Shown one piece after another: positions 40,351-50,966 of a DNA stretch of 64,000 bases. The notes beneath the pieces were generated by a model that saw nothing but the letters and a program-made list of their open reading frames with translations, had not been told where the DNA came from and searched no databases. The position numbers and the translations under genes were made by a program. Position 1 is the stretch's first letter. The number at the start of each line of letters is the position of its first letter. Source of the DNA: Guptibacillus hwajinpoensis (GTDB lineage: Bacteria; Bacillota; Bacilli; Bacillales; Guptibacillaceae); NCBI RefSeq assembly GCF_020171785.1, contig NZ_JAIVAE010000007.1, positions 233,347-297,346 of the forward strand. The letters are read 5' to 3'.

Positions 40351-40358
40351 GAAAGTTT

Positions 40359-41942
<1,584 letters not shown>

Positions 41943-42173
41943 ACGTTAAACCCATCCTTTATGAAAGATTTCGTTGACTGACTCGTTTAACTCAAAAATA
42001 GTATAACACATTTGCGCGATTATTCTATACTAATCTATGTATTTTTTGCTTAAAGAGTGAAAAAAGAGCGAATGACGATTTGGTTAGGTTTGAGGGGTCC
42101 CTTCTTTAATATAAGAAGTCTTTTTTTATGTGAAGCTAATGAATGAATAATTCCGTTCTTTCGAGTCAGGGTT

Positions 42174-42320
42174 CCGCTTTTCGTGATATTTCACTCCTTC
42201 ATAGGAACACCAAAAGCGTGTTCCAGTTCAGGAGTTCCAATATCTCCGTTTCTAACCGCTCGTCTTCGCTTTTCGTGTCTAGCTGCAGCGCCCAGACTCT
42301 CGATCGCTTCCGCTTTTCTT
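42174..42320. repeat. Modular hairpin repeat plus a truncated copy, before metK
   Basis: One full unit: linker GCTTTTCGTGATATT, then arms GATATT/AATATC, ACTCCT/AGGAGT and GGAACAC/GTGTTCC (42185-42246). A second copy keeps only the linker (CGCTTTTCGTGTCTAGCTGCA) and left arm (GCGCCCAGACTCTCGA), then jumps to the right linker (CTTCCGCTTTTC), as if its core had been deleted. It ends three bases before the metK -35. Same family as 18824-19199. Confidence 0.8.
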
Positions 42321-42322
42321 CA

Positions 42323-42351
42323 TTGACACATTCTTTCATCTGCGTTATTAT
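42323..42351 (+). promoter_or_regulatory. metK promoter
   Basis: TTGACA (42323-42328), 17-nt spacer, TATTAT (42346-42351). The predicted start, near 42358, is ten bases before the S-box. Confidence 0.85.
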
Positions 42352-42366
42352 ATTTCGAGAATGGAT

Positions 42367-42536
42367 ACTCTTATCCCGAGCAGGCGGAGGGACAGGCCCG
42401 ATGAAGCTCAGCAACCAACTCCTATACAACAGGATTAAGGTGCTAACCTGCAAGACAATAGTCTTGGAAGATAAGAGGCGAAAGGCATGAGATACCAGCT
42501 CCTTTTCCCTCTAACAAGAAGGAAAGGGCTTTTTTA
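42367..42536 (+). promoter_or_regulatory. SAM-I riboswitch (S-box) with terminator
   Basis: Conserved core segments are present: CTCTTATCCCGAGCAGGCGG, AGGGACAGGCCCGATGAAGC, CAGCAACC, then GGTGCTAACCTGC and AGATAAGAGG closing P1. A terminator stem (CCTTTTCC with GGAAAGG, about 42501-42527) with T-run ends it. S-adenosylmethionine binding should favour the terminator and reduce metK expression. Confidence 0.95.
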
Positions 42537-42681
42537 ATGTCGTTCTAGATGATGACACTATAAAAAAAGGTAAGACGATAAGATTCTGAATTCGTTCTCT
42601 CGTTTCGGCACAGGATAATAGGGAAATGAGTACCGTATCCATTACACTATAACTAGATAGAACCCTTAAGGAGGTACTTGA

Positions 42682-43878
42682 GTGAGTAATCGTCGTTTGT
42701 TTACTTCTGAATCAGTAACAGAGGGGCATCCTGATAAAATTTCAGATCAGATTTCAGATGCCATTCTGGATGATATTCTTGCGCATGACCCAAATGCGCG
42801 CGTTGCCTGTGAAACTACAGTAACAACTGGGCTTGTATTAGTTTCCGGTGAAATTACAACTTCGCACTATGTGGATATTCCAAAAGTCGTTCGTGAAACG
42901 ATTCAAACAATCGGTTATACACGTGCAAAATACGGATTTGATGCTGAAACCTGTGCGGTGCTTTCATCTATTGATGAGCAGTCTGCCGATATAGCAGCAG
43001 GTGTAAACGTTGCTCTTGAAGCGCGTGAAGGCACGATGTCTGATGATGAAATTGATGCAATTGGTGCAGGTGACCAGGGACTTATGTTTGGTTACGCATG
43101 TAATGAAACAGCGGAATTAATGCCACTTCCGATTTCTCTTGCACATAAATTAGCACGTCGTTTAAGTGAAGTAAGAAAAGAAGAAATTCTTCCTTATCTT
43201 CGTCCTGATGGTAAAACACAAGTAACTGTGGAATACGATGAAGCTGGAAAGCCAGTTCGCGTCGATACAATTGTTGTGTCGACACAGCACCACCCTGAAA
43301 TTTCACTTGAACAAATTCAGCGTAACATTAAGGAACACGTTGTGAAGCCAGTCGTTCCTGCTGAATTGATTGATGAAGAAACAAAGTATTTCATTAACCC
43401 GACAGGACGCTTTGTTATCGGTGGACCTCAGGGTGACGCAGGTTTAACAGGAAGAAAAATTATTGTGGATACTTACGGCGGTTATGCGCGTCACGGTGGC
43501 GGTGCATTCTCTGGTAAGGATGCAACGAAAGTAGACCGTTCTGCAGCATATGCAGCTCGCTACGTTGCGAAAAACCTTGTAGCAGCAGGCCTTGCCGATC
43601 GTTGTGAAGTTCAGCTTGCTTACGCAATTGGTGTTGCTCAGCCTGTATCGATTGCGATTGATACATTTGGCACTGGGAAAGTTTCAGAGGAACGACTTGT
43701 GGAGCTAGTAAGAGAAAACTTTGATCTTCGTCCTGCAGGCATTATTAAGATGCTTGATCTTCGTCGCCCTATTTATAAGCAAACGGCTGCGTATGGTCAT
43801 TTTGGACGTACAGACATTGAGCTTCCTTGGGAGCAAACAGATCGTTCAGAATCCCTTAAACAGGGTGCCGGAATTTAA
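42682..43878 (+). CDS. metK: S-adenosylmethionine synthase
   Basis: A 398-residue enzyme making S-adenosylmethionine from methionine and [23 protein letters not shown] opens the protein, [12 protein letters not shown] and [21 protein letters not shown] are the hexapeptide and loop signatures. The GTG at 42682 follows AAGGAGGTACTTGA. It is under S-box control. Product feeds speD (8.8 kb) and the methyltransferases in the window. Confidence 0.97.
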   Translation: MSNRRLFTSESVTEGHPDKISDQISDAILDDILAHDPNARVACETTVTTGLVLVSGEITTSHYVDIPKVVRETIQTIGYTRAKYGFDAETCAVLSSIDEQSADIAAGVNVALEAREGTMSDDEIDAIGAGDQGLMFGYACNETAELMPLPISLAHKLARRLSEVRKEEILPYLRPDGKTQVTVEYDEAGKPVRVDTIVVSTQHHPEISLEQIQRNIKEHVVKPVVPAELIDEETKYFINPTGRFVIGGPQGDAGLTGRKIIVDTYGGYARHGGGAFSGKDATKVDRSAAYAARYVAKNLVAAGLADRCEVQLAYAIGVAQPVSIAIDTFGTGKVSEERLVELVRENFDLRPAGIIKMLDLRRPIYKQTAAYGHFGRTDIELPWEQTDRSESLKQGAGI

Positions 43879-43887
43879 TAAATGATG

Positions 43888-43914
43888 AAAAGAGGCCACT
43901 GGTCTCTTTTTTTT
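43888..43914 (+). terminator. Terminator of metK
   Basis: AAAAGAGGCC and GGTCTCTTTT with ACT loop, then further T. Confidence 0.88.
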
Positions 43915-43987
43915 GTCTTCATTTAGAGAATATAAAGTCTTTGTGAGGGTGTGATAAAATGGAAGGAAATGTAGGAGGAGAAAAGGA

Positions 43988-44608
43988 ATGAAGAGAATTT
44001 TTGGTGAAGAAATTACAACGCTGCAGGAACTTGAAGAGGTGGCCGGAAATCCGAGTCAGCTTGCTGCACATAAGGTTATTTCTTTTCTTGATGAACATTG
44101 TAGAGAGTTTATTCGCTTTACACCTTTTATTACGATAGCTACCCATTCAAGTACGGGTAGTGATGTTTCTCCAAGAGGGGATAAGCCAGGCTTCATTCAA
44201 GTGTTAGATGACTATCATCTCTTAATACCAGAAAGACCAGGAAACAAACGAATGGACTCGATGAGAAACATAGTAGAAAACCCAATGGTTGGTTTGCTTT
44301 TCATGATTCCAGGACGAGATGAAACGTTGCGCATCAATGGGATTGCGACGATTGTGAAAGATAAAAGTCTCCTTGCACGATTTGAGCACAAGGGAAAAAC
44401 GCCATTATTTGGAATTGGTGTTGAAGTAAAAGAATGTTTCATTCACTGTGGAAAAGCACTAAAACGATCCCATCTCTGGGAACCGGAGCGTTGGCCAAAT
44501 ATAGAAGGACTCGCACCGGCTACTAGAATGCTTTCAGATCATGCGAAGATCGGTGAAGATCACGTTGCGGAATCGTTAAAGGATAGTTATACAAACCGTC
44601 TTTACTGA
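43988..44608 (+). CDS. PPOX-type FMN-binding flavoprotein (MSMEG_1061-like)
   Basis: A 206-residue pyridoxamine-phosphate-oxidase-fold protein, predicted cytosolic FMN enzyme. FITIATHSSTGSDVSPRGDKPG, LLIPERPGNKRMDSMRNI and VGLLFMIPGRDETLRINGIA are the FMN-binding blocks of the MSMEG_1061 subgroup. Substrate unknown; such proteins reduce cofactors such as F420 or bind haem in other lineages. GTAGGAGGAGAAAAGG precedes the ATG. Its 3' end overlaps the convergent gene by seven bases. Confidence 0.82.
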   Translation: MKRIFGEEITTLQELEEVAGNPSQLAAHKVISFLDEHCREFIRFTPFITIATHSSTGSDVSPRGDKPGFIQVLDDYHLLIPERPGNKRMDSMRNIVENPMVGLLFMIPGRDETLRINGIATIVKDKSLLARFEHKGKTPLFGIGVEVKECFIHCGKALKRSHLWEPERWPNIEGLAPATRMLSDHAKIGEDHVAESLKDSYTNRLY

Positions 44609-45924
44609 ATGGATTGTACTGAAATGGAACCCAATCCTTTATAGATGTTTGGGCGACCAATTGAACAGTAAATTAAATCATAGGTGTTAGCAATGATTCG
44701 CATTTCATCCAGGGGGTATAAGTTATGACCGTCTACGACTAATGGAAGCTTGAGCCCTTTGATGATTTTCCCCCAGTTCAGTTGTTTAATAGACACTAAT
44801 TCACTCATCAATAAAAGAGCATCGCAACCTTGCACTGATTCGTAAATCATTACGTTTTCTTGTTTGCTCTTCGTTTTTTCAGTATCAAACTGTTGAACAA
44901 TAGCACCTTCCTCTTTCAATTTCTTAATGACTAACTCATAAGGTGGAAGTGCTGGGATCAGTTTTACTGTAGATGAAGTGAAAATAGCAATTTTAGCTCC
45001 TTTGAGAGTTCCTAGGAAATCTTTCAGTTTCTGAATCAATAGTTCAGGTTGATATTGATCAATTTCTTCTAGTGCCTTAAACATTTGATTTGCAGAAGAA
45101 GATGCTTTAATCATTGAACGAAATAAAGCAAGTTCGTCTAACGTGTCAGTACCTAGAAAAGAAGAACCGGAATGAAGAGAGTGCTCACTAAATTTTGGTG
45201 TCTTCGGTAATGCGCCTTGAATCAATTCGACGTCACCCCCGTATTTTTCTGCAACCCCAGCGATCATCGTAAGACACGAGACTTGTAATGATTGATACGT
45301 ATGATAAGCGTACCTCATTAATTCTGCACTAGTATGGTCCATATATTGAAGAGACGACGTAATAGGCTCATAGAACGTTTCCATCGCACGACAAGCTCGA
45401 AGCGAAGAAGTGCCGATAATGATTTGAGACGGACACATAAAATCCTTTACAGCTGAGCCTTTTCGAATAAAATCTGGATTACTCACAACATCGAAGGAGC
45501 GATCAGGCACACCCTGTTCTATGAGAATGTCTTCTACTTTTGATGCTGTTCCTGGGGGAACATTACTTTTAATAATAAAGGTTTTATGTTGTTTAATTGT
45601 AAGAGCAATTTTTCTTATGAAACGAAAGAAACAAGTAAGATCAGGATGTTTATTCTCGTCAACTGGTATCGGTTCAGTGAATAGAAGAAGGTCTGCTTCA
45701 GAAGCGGCTGTTAATCGATTAACAGAAAAGCTTAATTGACCAGCCTTTTTCGCATCTGTCATCATTTCTGGCAATCCTTCTTCATTCACAGGAACTTCGC
45801 CTGAATTGAGTGCAACAATTTGACTTCGATCCTCATCGGTACAAACGACATGATGACCATGTGAAGCGAAGATAGCGGATGCGGTTAAACCAATTTCATT
45901 GGTGCCAAATACAGCAAGCTTCAT
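44602..45924 (-). CDS. UDP-glucose dehydrogenase-like protein with lost catalytic residues
   Basis: A 440-residue member of the UDP-glucose/GDP-mannose dehydrogenase family (three domains in the usual order). It keeps the overall layout but not the active site. The Rossmann GxGxxG reads GTNEIG (7-12); the family Thr of STVPPGT is Asn121; NPEFLREG reads NPDFIRKG (149-156); the Lys and Asn of the K-x3-N helix are Arg204 and His208; and the GGSCxPKD loop with the catalytic Cys reads GSSFLGTDT (253-261), with Ser in place of Cys and no Lys. It is therefore unlikely to oxidise UDP-glucose. It is the last gene of a unit with a glycosyltransferase and a PAP2 phosphatase. Confidence 0.8.
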   Translation of the reverse strand: MKLAVFGTNEIGLTASAIFASHGHHVVCTDEDRSQIVALNSGEVPVNEEGLPEMMTDAKKAGQLSFSVNRLTAASEADLLLFTEPIPVDENKHPDLTCFFRFIRKIALTIKQHKTFIIKSNVPPGTASKVEDILIEQGVPDRSFDVVSNPDFIRKGSAVKDFMCPSQIIIGTSSLRACRAMETFYEPITSSLQYMDHTSAELMRYAYHTYQSLQVSCLTMIAGVAEKYGGDVELIQGALPKTPKFSEHSLHSGSSFLGTDTLDELALFRSMIKASSSANQMFKALEEIDQYQPELLIQKLKDFLGTLKGAKIAIFTSSTVKLIPALPPYELVIKKLKEEGAIVQQFDTEKTKSKQENVMIYESVQGCDALLLMSELVSIKQLNWGKIIKGLKLPLVVDGHNLYPLDEMRIIANTYDLIYCSIGRPNIYKGLGSISVQSIQ

Positions 45925-45938
45925 TATTTTTCTCCTTT

Positions 45939-47084
45939 CTAAGCATATTGAGCAATCTTCTTAACTCCAATTGTTTTTTCGTAGTCCTCTAATAATCGAC
46001 CAAAAATGGCATCCCAAGATTGAGAAAGTGCATACCGTCGGCCCTCATACCCCATCATTCTACGTTCAGTATGATCTGATAAGAGTCGTCTGATCGAGCT
46101 AATGTATTCCTCCTCCTTATTAGGGGAGCAGAAAAGTCCATTTCGTTCTTCCGACACAACGTCGGTTAAGCCTCCAGCATTTGCAGCTACAACAGGGGTT
46201 CCTGAGGCGAGAGACTCCAATGCGACATTTCCAAATGTTTCAGTAGCCGATGGGAATATGAATAGATCCGAAGTTGCGTATAGCTCTGCTAATTCGTCTC
46301 CTTCTTTGTATCCCGTGAATGTCACATTTCCAGGTACATTTTCTTTGAAGTGAGGCATGGCTGGTCCGTCTCCTACTACCAACCATCTTGTTTGTCGTTT
46401 TAATTCATCAGGTAATTTCCACATGATTTTTTGTAGTGTTTCAAGATTTTTTTCTGGAGCAAGTCGACTAACAAATAACAGAATATACTTTTCATGGAAG
46501 TTGTATCGTTCTCGTAGTGACTGATTCTTTTTAAGCGGAGAAAAGTGTTCACAGTTAACGCCTCTTCTCCAAAGTTTCAGGTTCTCAAATCCTTTTTCAT
46601 TTAGCCGGTGGCGTGTTTCGTTAGACGGAACAAAGATGCTAGAGAATGGCTGGTTAAACCACGTTAAATATTTCCACATGACAGGGGAAAACCATTCAAG
46701 GTAATAATGTTTTAGATAGTCATCAAAATTCGTATGATAGGAAGCAACCATGGGCACGTTGTACTTTTTTCCATAGTGCAACCCGCACATTCCGATATTA
46801 AACGGTGTTGCCACATGAAGGAGGTCCGGGTTGAATCCTTGGAGCTGATTGCGGATAAGACTTAATTTAGGAAGGGCAATGCGGCATTCAGGGTATAGGA
46901 AAAACTTCATACTTGTAAACCGATGAACATTACTTGTGAACAGGTCTTCATCAGCCTGACAGTCGGGTGCGAAAAGCATGTAATCCACATGATGACGATC
47001 CATATATGTGGTTAACTTACCGAGTGTGCGAGAAACCCCATTGACCTGTGGATAATACGTGTCAGTAAAGAGTGCAAGTTTCAT
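45939..47084 (-). CDS. GT4-family glycosyltransferase
   Basis: A 381-residue GT-B glycosyltransferase. The acceptor domain starts LALFTDTYYPQVNGVSRTL, and DLLHVATPFNIGMCGLHYGKK and YHTNFDDYL are as in the MgtA/SQD2-like group that makes glycolipids. The donor domain has the E-x7-E motif in SATETFGNVALESLASGTPVV. It likely adds a sugar to a lipid carrier or diacylglycerol at the membrane. Neighbours (UGDH-like, PAP2) support an envelope glycolipid role. GGAGGATCAGCC precedes the ATG. Confidence 0.85.
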   Translation of the reverse strand: MKLALFTDTYYPQVNGVSRTLGKLTTYMDRHHVDYMLFAPDCQADEDLFTSNVHRFTSMKFFLYPECRIALPKLSLIRNQLQGFNPDLLHVATPFNIGMCGLHYGKKYNVPMVASYHTNFDDYLKHYYLEWFSPVMWKYLTWFNQPFSSIFVPSNETRHRLNEKGFENLKLWRRGVNCEHFSPLKKNQSLRERYNFHEKYILLFVSRLAPEKNLETLQKIMWKLPDELKRQTRWLVVGDGPAMPHFKENVPGNVTFTGYKEGDELAELYATSDLFIFPSATETFGNVALESLASGTPVVAANAGGLTDVVSEERNGLFCSPNKEEEYISSIRRLLSDHTERRMMGYEGRRYALSQSWDAIFGRLLEDYEKTIGVKKIAQYA

Positions 47085-47099
47085 GGCTGATCCTCCTCT

Positions 47100-47627
47100 C
47101 TAGCCTAATATGAGTGTTGAAAGAATGCCTGATCCACCACCAAGTAAGACACCAACGAGAACATCAGAAGGATAATGATGACCTAAGTAGATCCGCGACA
47201 AGGCAACTAGACTCCCAAGAGCAAGAAGGGGGAGAGCTAGTGAAGGAAGATGAAAGACAAACGGTGTAAGAACAGAAAAGATCGCTGTCGTATGACCAGA
47301 AGGAAAAGAATGATCTTTCAGAGGGTAGACGAGCATCTTCGTTTCTGGCATAGCCAGATATGGGCGGTGTCTTGGGTAATGTTTTTTTAATAAATGAACT
47401 GGTATATGACTTGCAGCAAGAGCAAATACAGCTTGTAATGCCCAGATCTTTAATGGAGCGGGTAACAAAGCAAGTAACATAAGTGTGCTTATTATGGTTG
47501 CTCTAGCACCACCTGCATGAGTAACAAAACCAAAAAGAGATGTGAGATATCTTGAATGACACGTTAAATTCACAAATCGAAATACGGTACACTCCCGCTC
47601 ATAAAGCCATCCAACCATTTTACTCAA
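47100..47627 (-). CDS. PAP2-family membrane phosphatase
   Basis: A 175-residue integral membrane phosphatase. The three motifs are KHYPRHRPY (K-x6-RP type), HSFPSGHTTA and SRIYLGHHYPSD. Such enzymes remove phosphate from undecaprenyl diphosphate or phosphatidate outside the membrane. It is the first gene of the three-gene unit, 15 bases before the glycosyltransferase. Confidence 0.87.
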   Translation of the reverse strand: MSKMVGWLYERECTVFRFVNLTCHSRYLTSLFGFVTHAGGARATIISTLMLLALLPAPLKIWALQAVFALAASHIPVHLLKKHYPRHRPYLAMPETKMLVYPLKDHSFPSGHTTAIFSVLTPFVFHLPSLALPLLALGSLVALSRIYLGHHYPSDVLVGVLLGGGSGILSTLILG

Positions 47628-47724
47628 AAAGAATCCCCCTTCAACCTATGTGTTACCTTAAGCATATAGCAGAATTTTAATGCCACTATTAAAGAAATCT
47701 TAAGGAATTGTTAAGACCAAACAA

Positions 47725-47757
47725 AAAAAGATCAGGAATAATCTTCCTGATCTTTTT
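47725..47757 (-). terminator. Terminator of the 75-residue membrane protein gene
   Basis: AAAAAGATCAGGAA (47725-47738) and TTCCTGATCTTTTT (47744-47757). Confidence 0.9.
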
Positions 47758-47759
47758 CA

Positions 47760-47987
47760 TCAAATTAACGTAAAATAGATTACATAGCCAATGGCTAATG
47801 CTGTTGCGATAATATAAACAAGAAAAATCGGATTACTAAAGAAAGAAGATTTGACCCGGGCGTTCCCTTGATTATCATATTCGCCTTTTTGATTTTGTCC
47901 AAGCCTGTACGTCATAAATGCGCCAATTAGCAAGGTGATGACGACGAGCACGATCAAGACCATTGTCATTTTATACACGAAAGCCAC
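47760..47987 (-). CDS. Small two-helix membrane protein, unknown
   Basis: A 75-residue protein with helices at about residues 6-28 and 53-74, joined by a polar loop (RLGQNQKGEYDNQGNARVK). No motif is recognised. GAGGTGGCTTTC precedes the start. A dedicated terminator follows directly, so it is a single-gene unit. Confidence 0.6.
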   Translation of the reverse strand: MAFVYKMTMVLIVLVVITLLIGAFMTYRLGQNQKGEYDNQGNARVKSSFFSNPIFLVYIIATALAIGYVIYFTLI

Positions 47988-48049
47988 CTCGATCCATTTA
48001 GGATTGTATTGGTAACCTTCCTCAAACGAACGACAAATATGCGTGTTTT

Positions 48050-48565
48050 CTAGAGTGGGTTTTGCTCTTTGTAATAAGCTGCTTTTTCAACGTATTCTCT
48101 TCGAATGCGGTTCATATCTTGCAGATCATGCTCTGTTAATGTTCTAACCACTTTAGCTGGCCTTCCGAATGCAAGAGAATGAGGCGGGATTTTCTTTCCC
48201 GGTGGGACAAGACTTCCGGCACCTATAAAAGAACCTTCTCCAATCTCAGCCCCATCAAGAATGATTGAGCCCATTCCAACAAGAGCGTTCTTACGAATAA
48301 TACTACTATGGAGGATAACCTGATGGCCGATCGTCACACCATCTTCAAGAATGAGTTTTTTATTTGGACTCTGATGGAGAACACAATTATCTTGTATATT
48401 CACTTTTTTACCAATTTCTGTTGGTGCAACATCTCCGCGAATCGTCGTGTTAAACCAGACGCTACTATGTTCTTCGATTGTCACATCCCCTGTAATGGTA
48501 GTATAATCCGCAATATAGACTGTTTCATGAATCTGAGGTTTTTTGTCATGATACGCATACAGCAT
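48050..48565 (-). CDS. ytoA: Gamma-class carbonic anhydrase-like protein
   Basis: A 171-residue left-handed beta-helix (hexapeptide repeat) protein, the same length as B. subtilis YtoA. Zinc-ligand histidines are in NCVLHQSPN and GHQVILHSSI; the repeat runs from VYIADYTTITGDVTI to AGSLVPPGKKIPPHS. A C-terminal helix (DMNRIRREYVEKAAYYKE) packs on the trimer. Active as carbonic anhydrase in some homologues. The ATG at 48565 is preferred (matches YtoA start, AAGG upstream) over 48583. Confidence 0.9.
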   Translation of the reverse strand: MLYAYHDKKPQIHETVYIADYTTITGDVTIEEHSSVWFNTTIRGDVAPTEIGKKVNIQDNCVLHQSPNKKLILEDGVTIGHQVILHSSIIRKNALVGMGSIILDGAEIGEGSFIGAGSLVPPGKKIPPHSLAFGRPAKVVRTLTEHDLQDMNRIRREYVEKAAYYKEQNPL

Positions 48566-48656
48566 TGCAATCCCAACCTTCATTTAGTATAGATGAAATC
48601 CTTTTCAAAAGTAGTGTATCAAAAAGAACGGACCTACATAAGGGGGCTGATTTTTC

Positions 48657-49469
48657 ATGCGCATAAAAGAAACTGAATATCCAAAAGGAGTTATTGTATT
48701 AGTTCATGGAGCGAACGAACATCATCGTAGATATGATTGGCTCGTTTCAAAGTGGATTGAAGCAGGTTACCATGTAGTGCTTGGTGATTTACCAGGGCAA
48801 GGGGAGAGTACGAGAAGACGAGGGCACATTGATTCGTTTGACCAATATATCGAGACTATCGACAAATGGATCAAAAGAGCTCACGAATTTCAGCTACCAG
48901 TGTTTTTATTAGGACATAGTATGGGCGGTCTTGCTTCGATTCGAACGATTATGGAAAAGCGACCGTCTCTGACGGGAGTGATTTTATCTTCTCCTTGTAT
49001 TGGTCTAGTGAATCCTCCAAATAAAGGCGTAGATCTTCTCTCTAAAGTATTAAATCCAATCGTTCCTTCGTTAAGGTTAAATTCCAAGCTAGAGCCGAAT
49101 ATTGGGACAAGGAATCCGGAATTTCATAAACGCGATCAAGAAGATCCACTAATGGTTCAAAAAGTATCGGTAAGGTGGTATCGTGAACTTCTTAAGGCAA
49201 TGAAAATCGCAAACGAAGGTGCGAGAACATTTCACAATTTACCATTGCTTGTTGTACAGGGTGGCGATGATCGTATTGTTGATAAACAAGCCGTTATTTC
49301 ATGGTTTAACCGTATTCCCTTGAAAGAGAAGGCCTATAAAGAGTGGGATGGATTTTATCATGAGGTGTTCAACGAACCAGATCGTGAAGATGTATTTCAA
49401 ACAGCCAAATCGTTTGTTGAATTAAAACTTGAATTACTAAGCCGCAAAGAAAACCAGATAAATAATTAA
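48657..49469 (+). CDS. ytpA: Alpha/beta hydrolase, lysophospholipase YtpA
   Basis: A 270-residue serine hydrolase of the monoacylglycerol-lipase/hydrolase-4 type. IVLVHGANEHHRRYD is the oxyanion region, LLGHSMGGLASIRT the nucleophile, VVQGGDDRIVD the Asp and GFYHEVFNE the His. B. subtilis YtpA is a phospholipase that yields the lysophospholipid antibiotic bacilysocin. It is 17 bases before ytpB, the same pairing as in B. subtilis. Confidence 0.9.
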   Translation: MRIKETEYPKGVIVLVHGANEHHRRYDWLVSKWIEAGYHVVLGDLPGQGESTRRRGHIDSFDQYIETIDKWIKRAHEFQLPVFLLGHSMGGLASIRTIMEKRPSLTGVILSSPCIGLVNPPNKGVDLLSKVLNPIVPSLRLNSKLEPNIGTRNPEFHKRDQEDPLMVQKVSVRWYRELLKAMKIANEGARTFHNLPLLVVQGGDDRIVDKQAVISWFNRIPLKEKAYKEWDGFYHEVFNEPDREDVFQTAKSFVELKLELLSRKENQINN

Positions 49470-49486
49470 TACAGGAGTGGGGTCAC

Positions 49487-50557
49487 TTGAAAGTACCGAG
49501 TCAACCCTGGACGCTGATGTATAGTATCTATCGACGCGTCTTACCGAGGGTTCATCATGAATTAGAATATTGGAGGAGACGGGCTGAACAAATCCCAAAT
49601 CCTGAACTTAGAAAACAGGCACTAGACAGCATTGATTCAAAAACGTTTCACTGTGAAGGTGGAGGGATCTATGGGTTACTTGCTGGAAAGCAGATTGATC
49701 GTTCGATTTCATTTATCGCTGCTTATCAGACAATTAGCGACTACCTGGATAACTTATGTGACCGAAGTACTTCACTTGATCCAAAAGACTTCAGTGCTTT
49801 ACATGAGGCAATGATTGAGGCTCTTTCGCCTGAGGTTGAAGCATCTAATCACTATTATCGCTATCGGGAAGAAAAAGATGATGGCGGTTATCTAGTTGAA
49901 CTTGTTCAGACGTGTCAGAAGGTAATTCGCGAGTTGCCAAATCAATCCGAAGTGCAGCCGGCCTTACTAGAACTCTGTCATTACTATTGTGATCTTCAGG
50001 TACATAAACATGTGAAAGAGGAAGAACGCGTGCCAAGATTGAAGAGCTGGTTTGATCAGCACAAGAAGCAAATGCCAGAAATGACTTGGAACGAATTTTC
50101 TGCTTGTGCAGGATCAACGTTGGGTATATTTTGTCTTGTCTCGTACTCACTAGGTGAAGAAATCCCACAAGGTGGAACAACGATGATTAAAGATGGGTAC
50201 TTTCCTTGGGTGCAGGGTCTTCATATTATGCTGGATTACTTTATTGATCAGGAAGAGGATCGAGCTGGTGGAGATTTGAATTTTTGTTTTTATTATAAAG
50301 ACAATGATGAGCTCGCCAAGCGTGTTGCGCACTTTATTAAGGAAGCAGATAAAAGCGTCGAGGGACTTCCTCATTCTTCTTTCCACCGGTTAATTAATCG
50401 AGGTTTACTTGGAATCTATCTTGCCGATCGCAAAGTAATGGAGCAGAAAGATGTTCGTTCGTTAGCTCGTAAAATCATTCGTATTGGTGGACGATCGAGT
50501 ATTTTCTTTTACTTTAATGGATGGGTTTATAGAAGACTTCACAAAGCTTCTCAGTAA
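49487..50557 (+). CDS. ytpB: Tetraprenyl-beta-curcumene synthase
   Basis: A 356-residue class IB terpene synthase (DUF2600). It converts heptaprenyl diphosphate to the C35 terpene tetraprenyl-beta-curcumene. The first aspartate-rich segment is YQTISDYLDNLCDRS and the second region is DYFIDQEEDRAGGDLNF. PELRKQALDSIDSKTFHCEGG is the characteristic family block. The TTG at 49487 follows AGGAGTGGGG, giving the MKVPSQPWTLM start that aligns with YtpB. Its product is the expected substrate of the cyclase at 7.0 kb. Confidence 0.93.
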   Translation: MKVPSQPWTLMYSIYRRVLPRVHHELEYWRRRAEQIPNPELRKQALDSIDSKTFHCEGGGIYGLLAGKQIDRSISFIAAYQTISDYLDNLCDRSTSLDPKDFSALHEAMIEALSPEVEASNHYYRYREEKDDGGYLVELVQTCQKVIRELPNQSEVQPALLELCHYYCDLQVHKHVKEEERVPRLKSWFDQHKKQMPEMTWNEFSACAGSTLGIFCLVSYSLGEEIPQGGTTMIKDGYFPWVQGLHIMLDYFIDQEEDRAGGDLNFCFYYKDNDELAKRVAHFIKEADKSVEGLPHSSFHRLINRGLLGIYLADRKVMEQKDVRSLARKIIRIGGRSSIFFYFNGWVYRRLHKASQ

Positions 50558-50623
50558 AACGCGTATAAAAAACACTCATTCGTGAGAAAAGAAGCCTATA
50601 GGATTTTGAAAGGGGCTTTTAAG

Positions 50624-50926
50624 ATGAAGAAGCGTTATTACGTAGAGGTTAGTTCAGGTGAAATTTTGGAAGATCAAGGAGCATCAAGTTACCATTTTGA
50701 AATTGATGCAGATGAGGAAGATATTTATGAGCTTAGTGAGCTTTTTGATCTAACAGATAAGGATAGTCGACTTTCCTTATACCGTGCTCATGTCCCTGCC
50801 ATGAGTTATCATGAAGATAAAAACAATGATGACTATGATAACCATATGAAAGAGATATATAGCCTGATACACAAATTAGGGAATAAAAAAACAAGAGATC
50901 ATATTGAATCGATGAGAATTCTATAA
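50624..50926 (+). CDS. 100-residue acidic protein, paralogue of the 33.3-kb protein
   Basis: A soluble acidic protein: MKKRYYVEVSSGEILEDQG, EIDADEEDIYELSELFD and a helical end IYSLIHKLGNKKTRDHIE. Strand-strand-helix layout with the same C-terminal pattern as the protein at 33254. Function is unknown. The ATG at 50624 has GAAAGGGG upstream. It follows ytpB and is followed by a terminator. Confidence 0.65.
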   Translation: MKKRYYVEVSSGEILEDQGASSYHFEIDADEEDIYELSELFDLTDKDSRLSLYRAHVPAMSYHEDKNNDDYDNHMKEIYSLIHKLGNKKTRDHIESMRIL

Positions 50927-50934
50927 TGAATAGG

Positions 50935-50966
50935 GGCTGTGCAGAAGCACAGCCTTTATTTTTTGC
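50935..50966 (+). terminator. Terminator after the 100-residue protein gene
   Basis: GGCTGTGC (50935-50942), AGAA, GCACAGCC (50947-50954), then TTTATTTTTT. Confidence 0.88.

Noticed and set aside
40128..40358. Possible TPP riboswitch before the NMT1/THI5-type binding protein
   Set aside because: No THI-box core (CUGAGA and related segments) is present; only a small CATGAG/CTCATG hairpin.
42101..42127. Hairpin CTTCTT/AAGAAG plus seven T on the plus strand
   Set aside because: There is no plus-strand gene or convincing promoter upstream; it may be chance or the end of an antisense RNA to the pckA leader.
42143..42490. 115-codon ORF across the repeat and S-box
   Set aside because: It overlaps a clear SAM-I riboswitch and repeat sequence and has no ribosome site.
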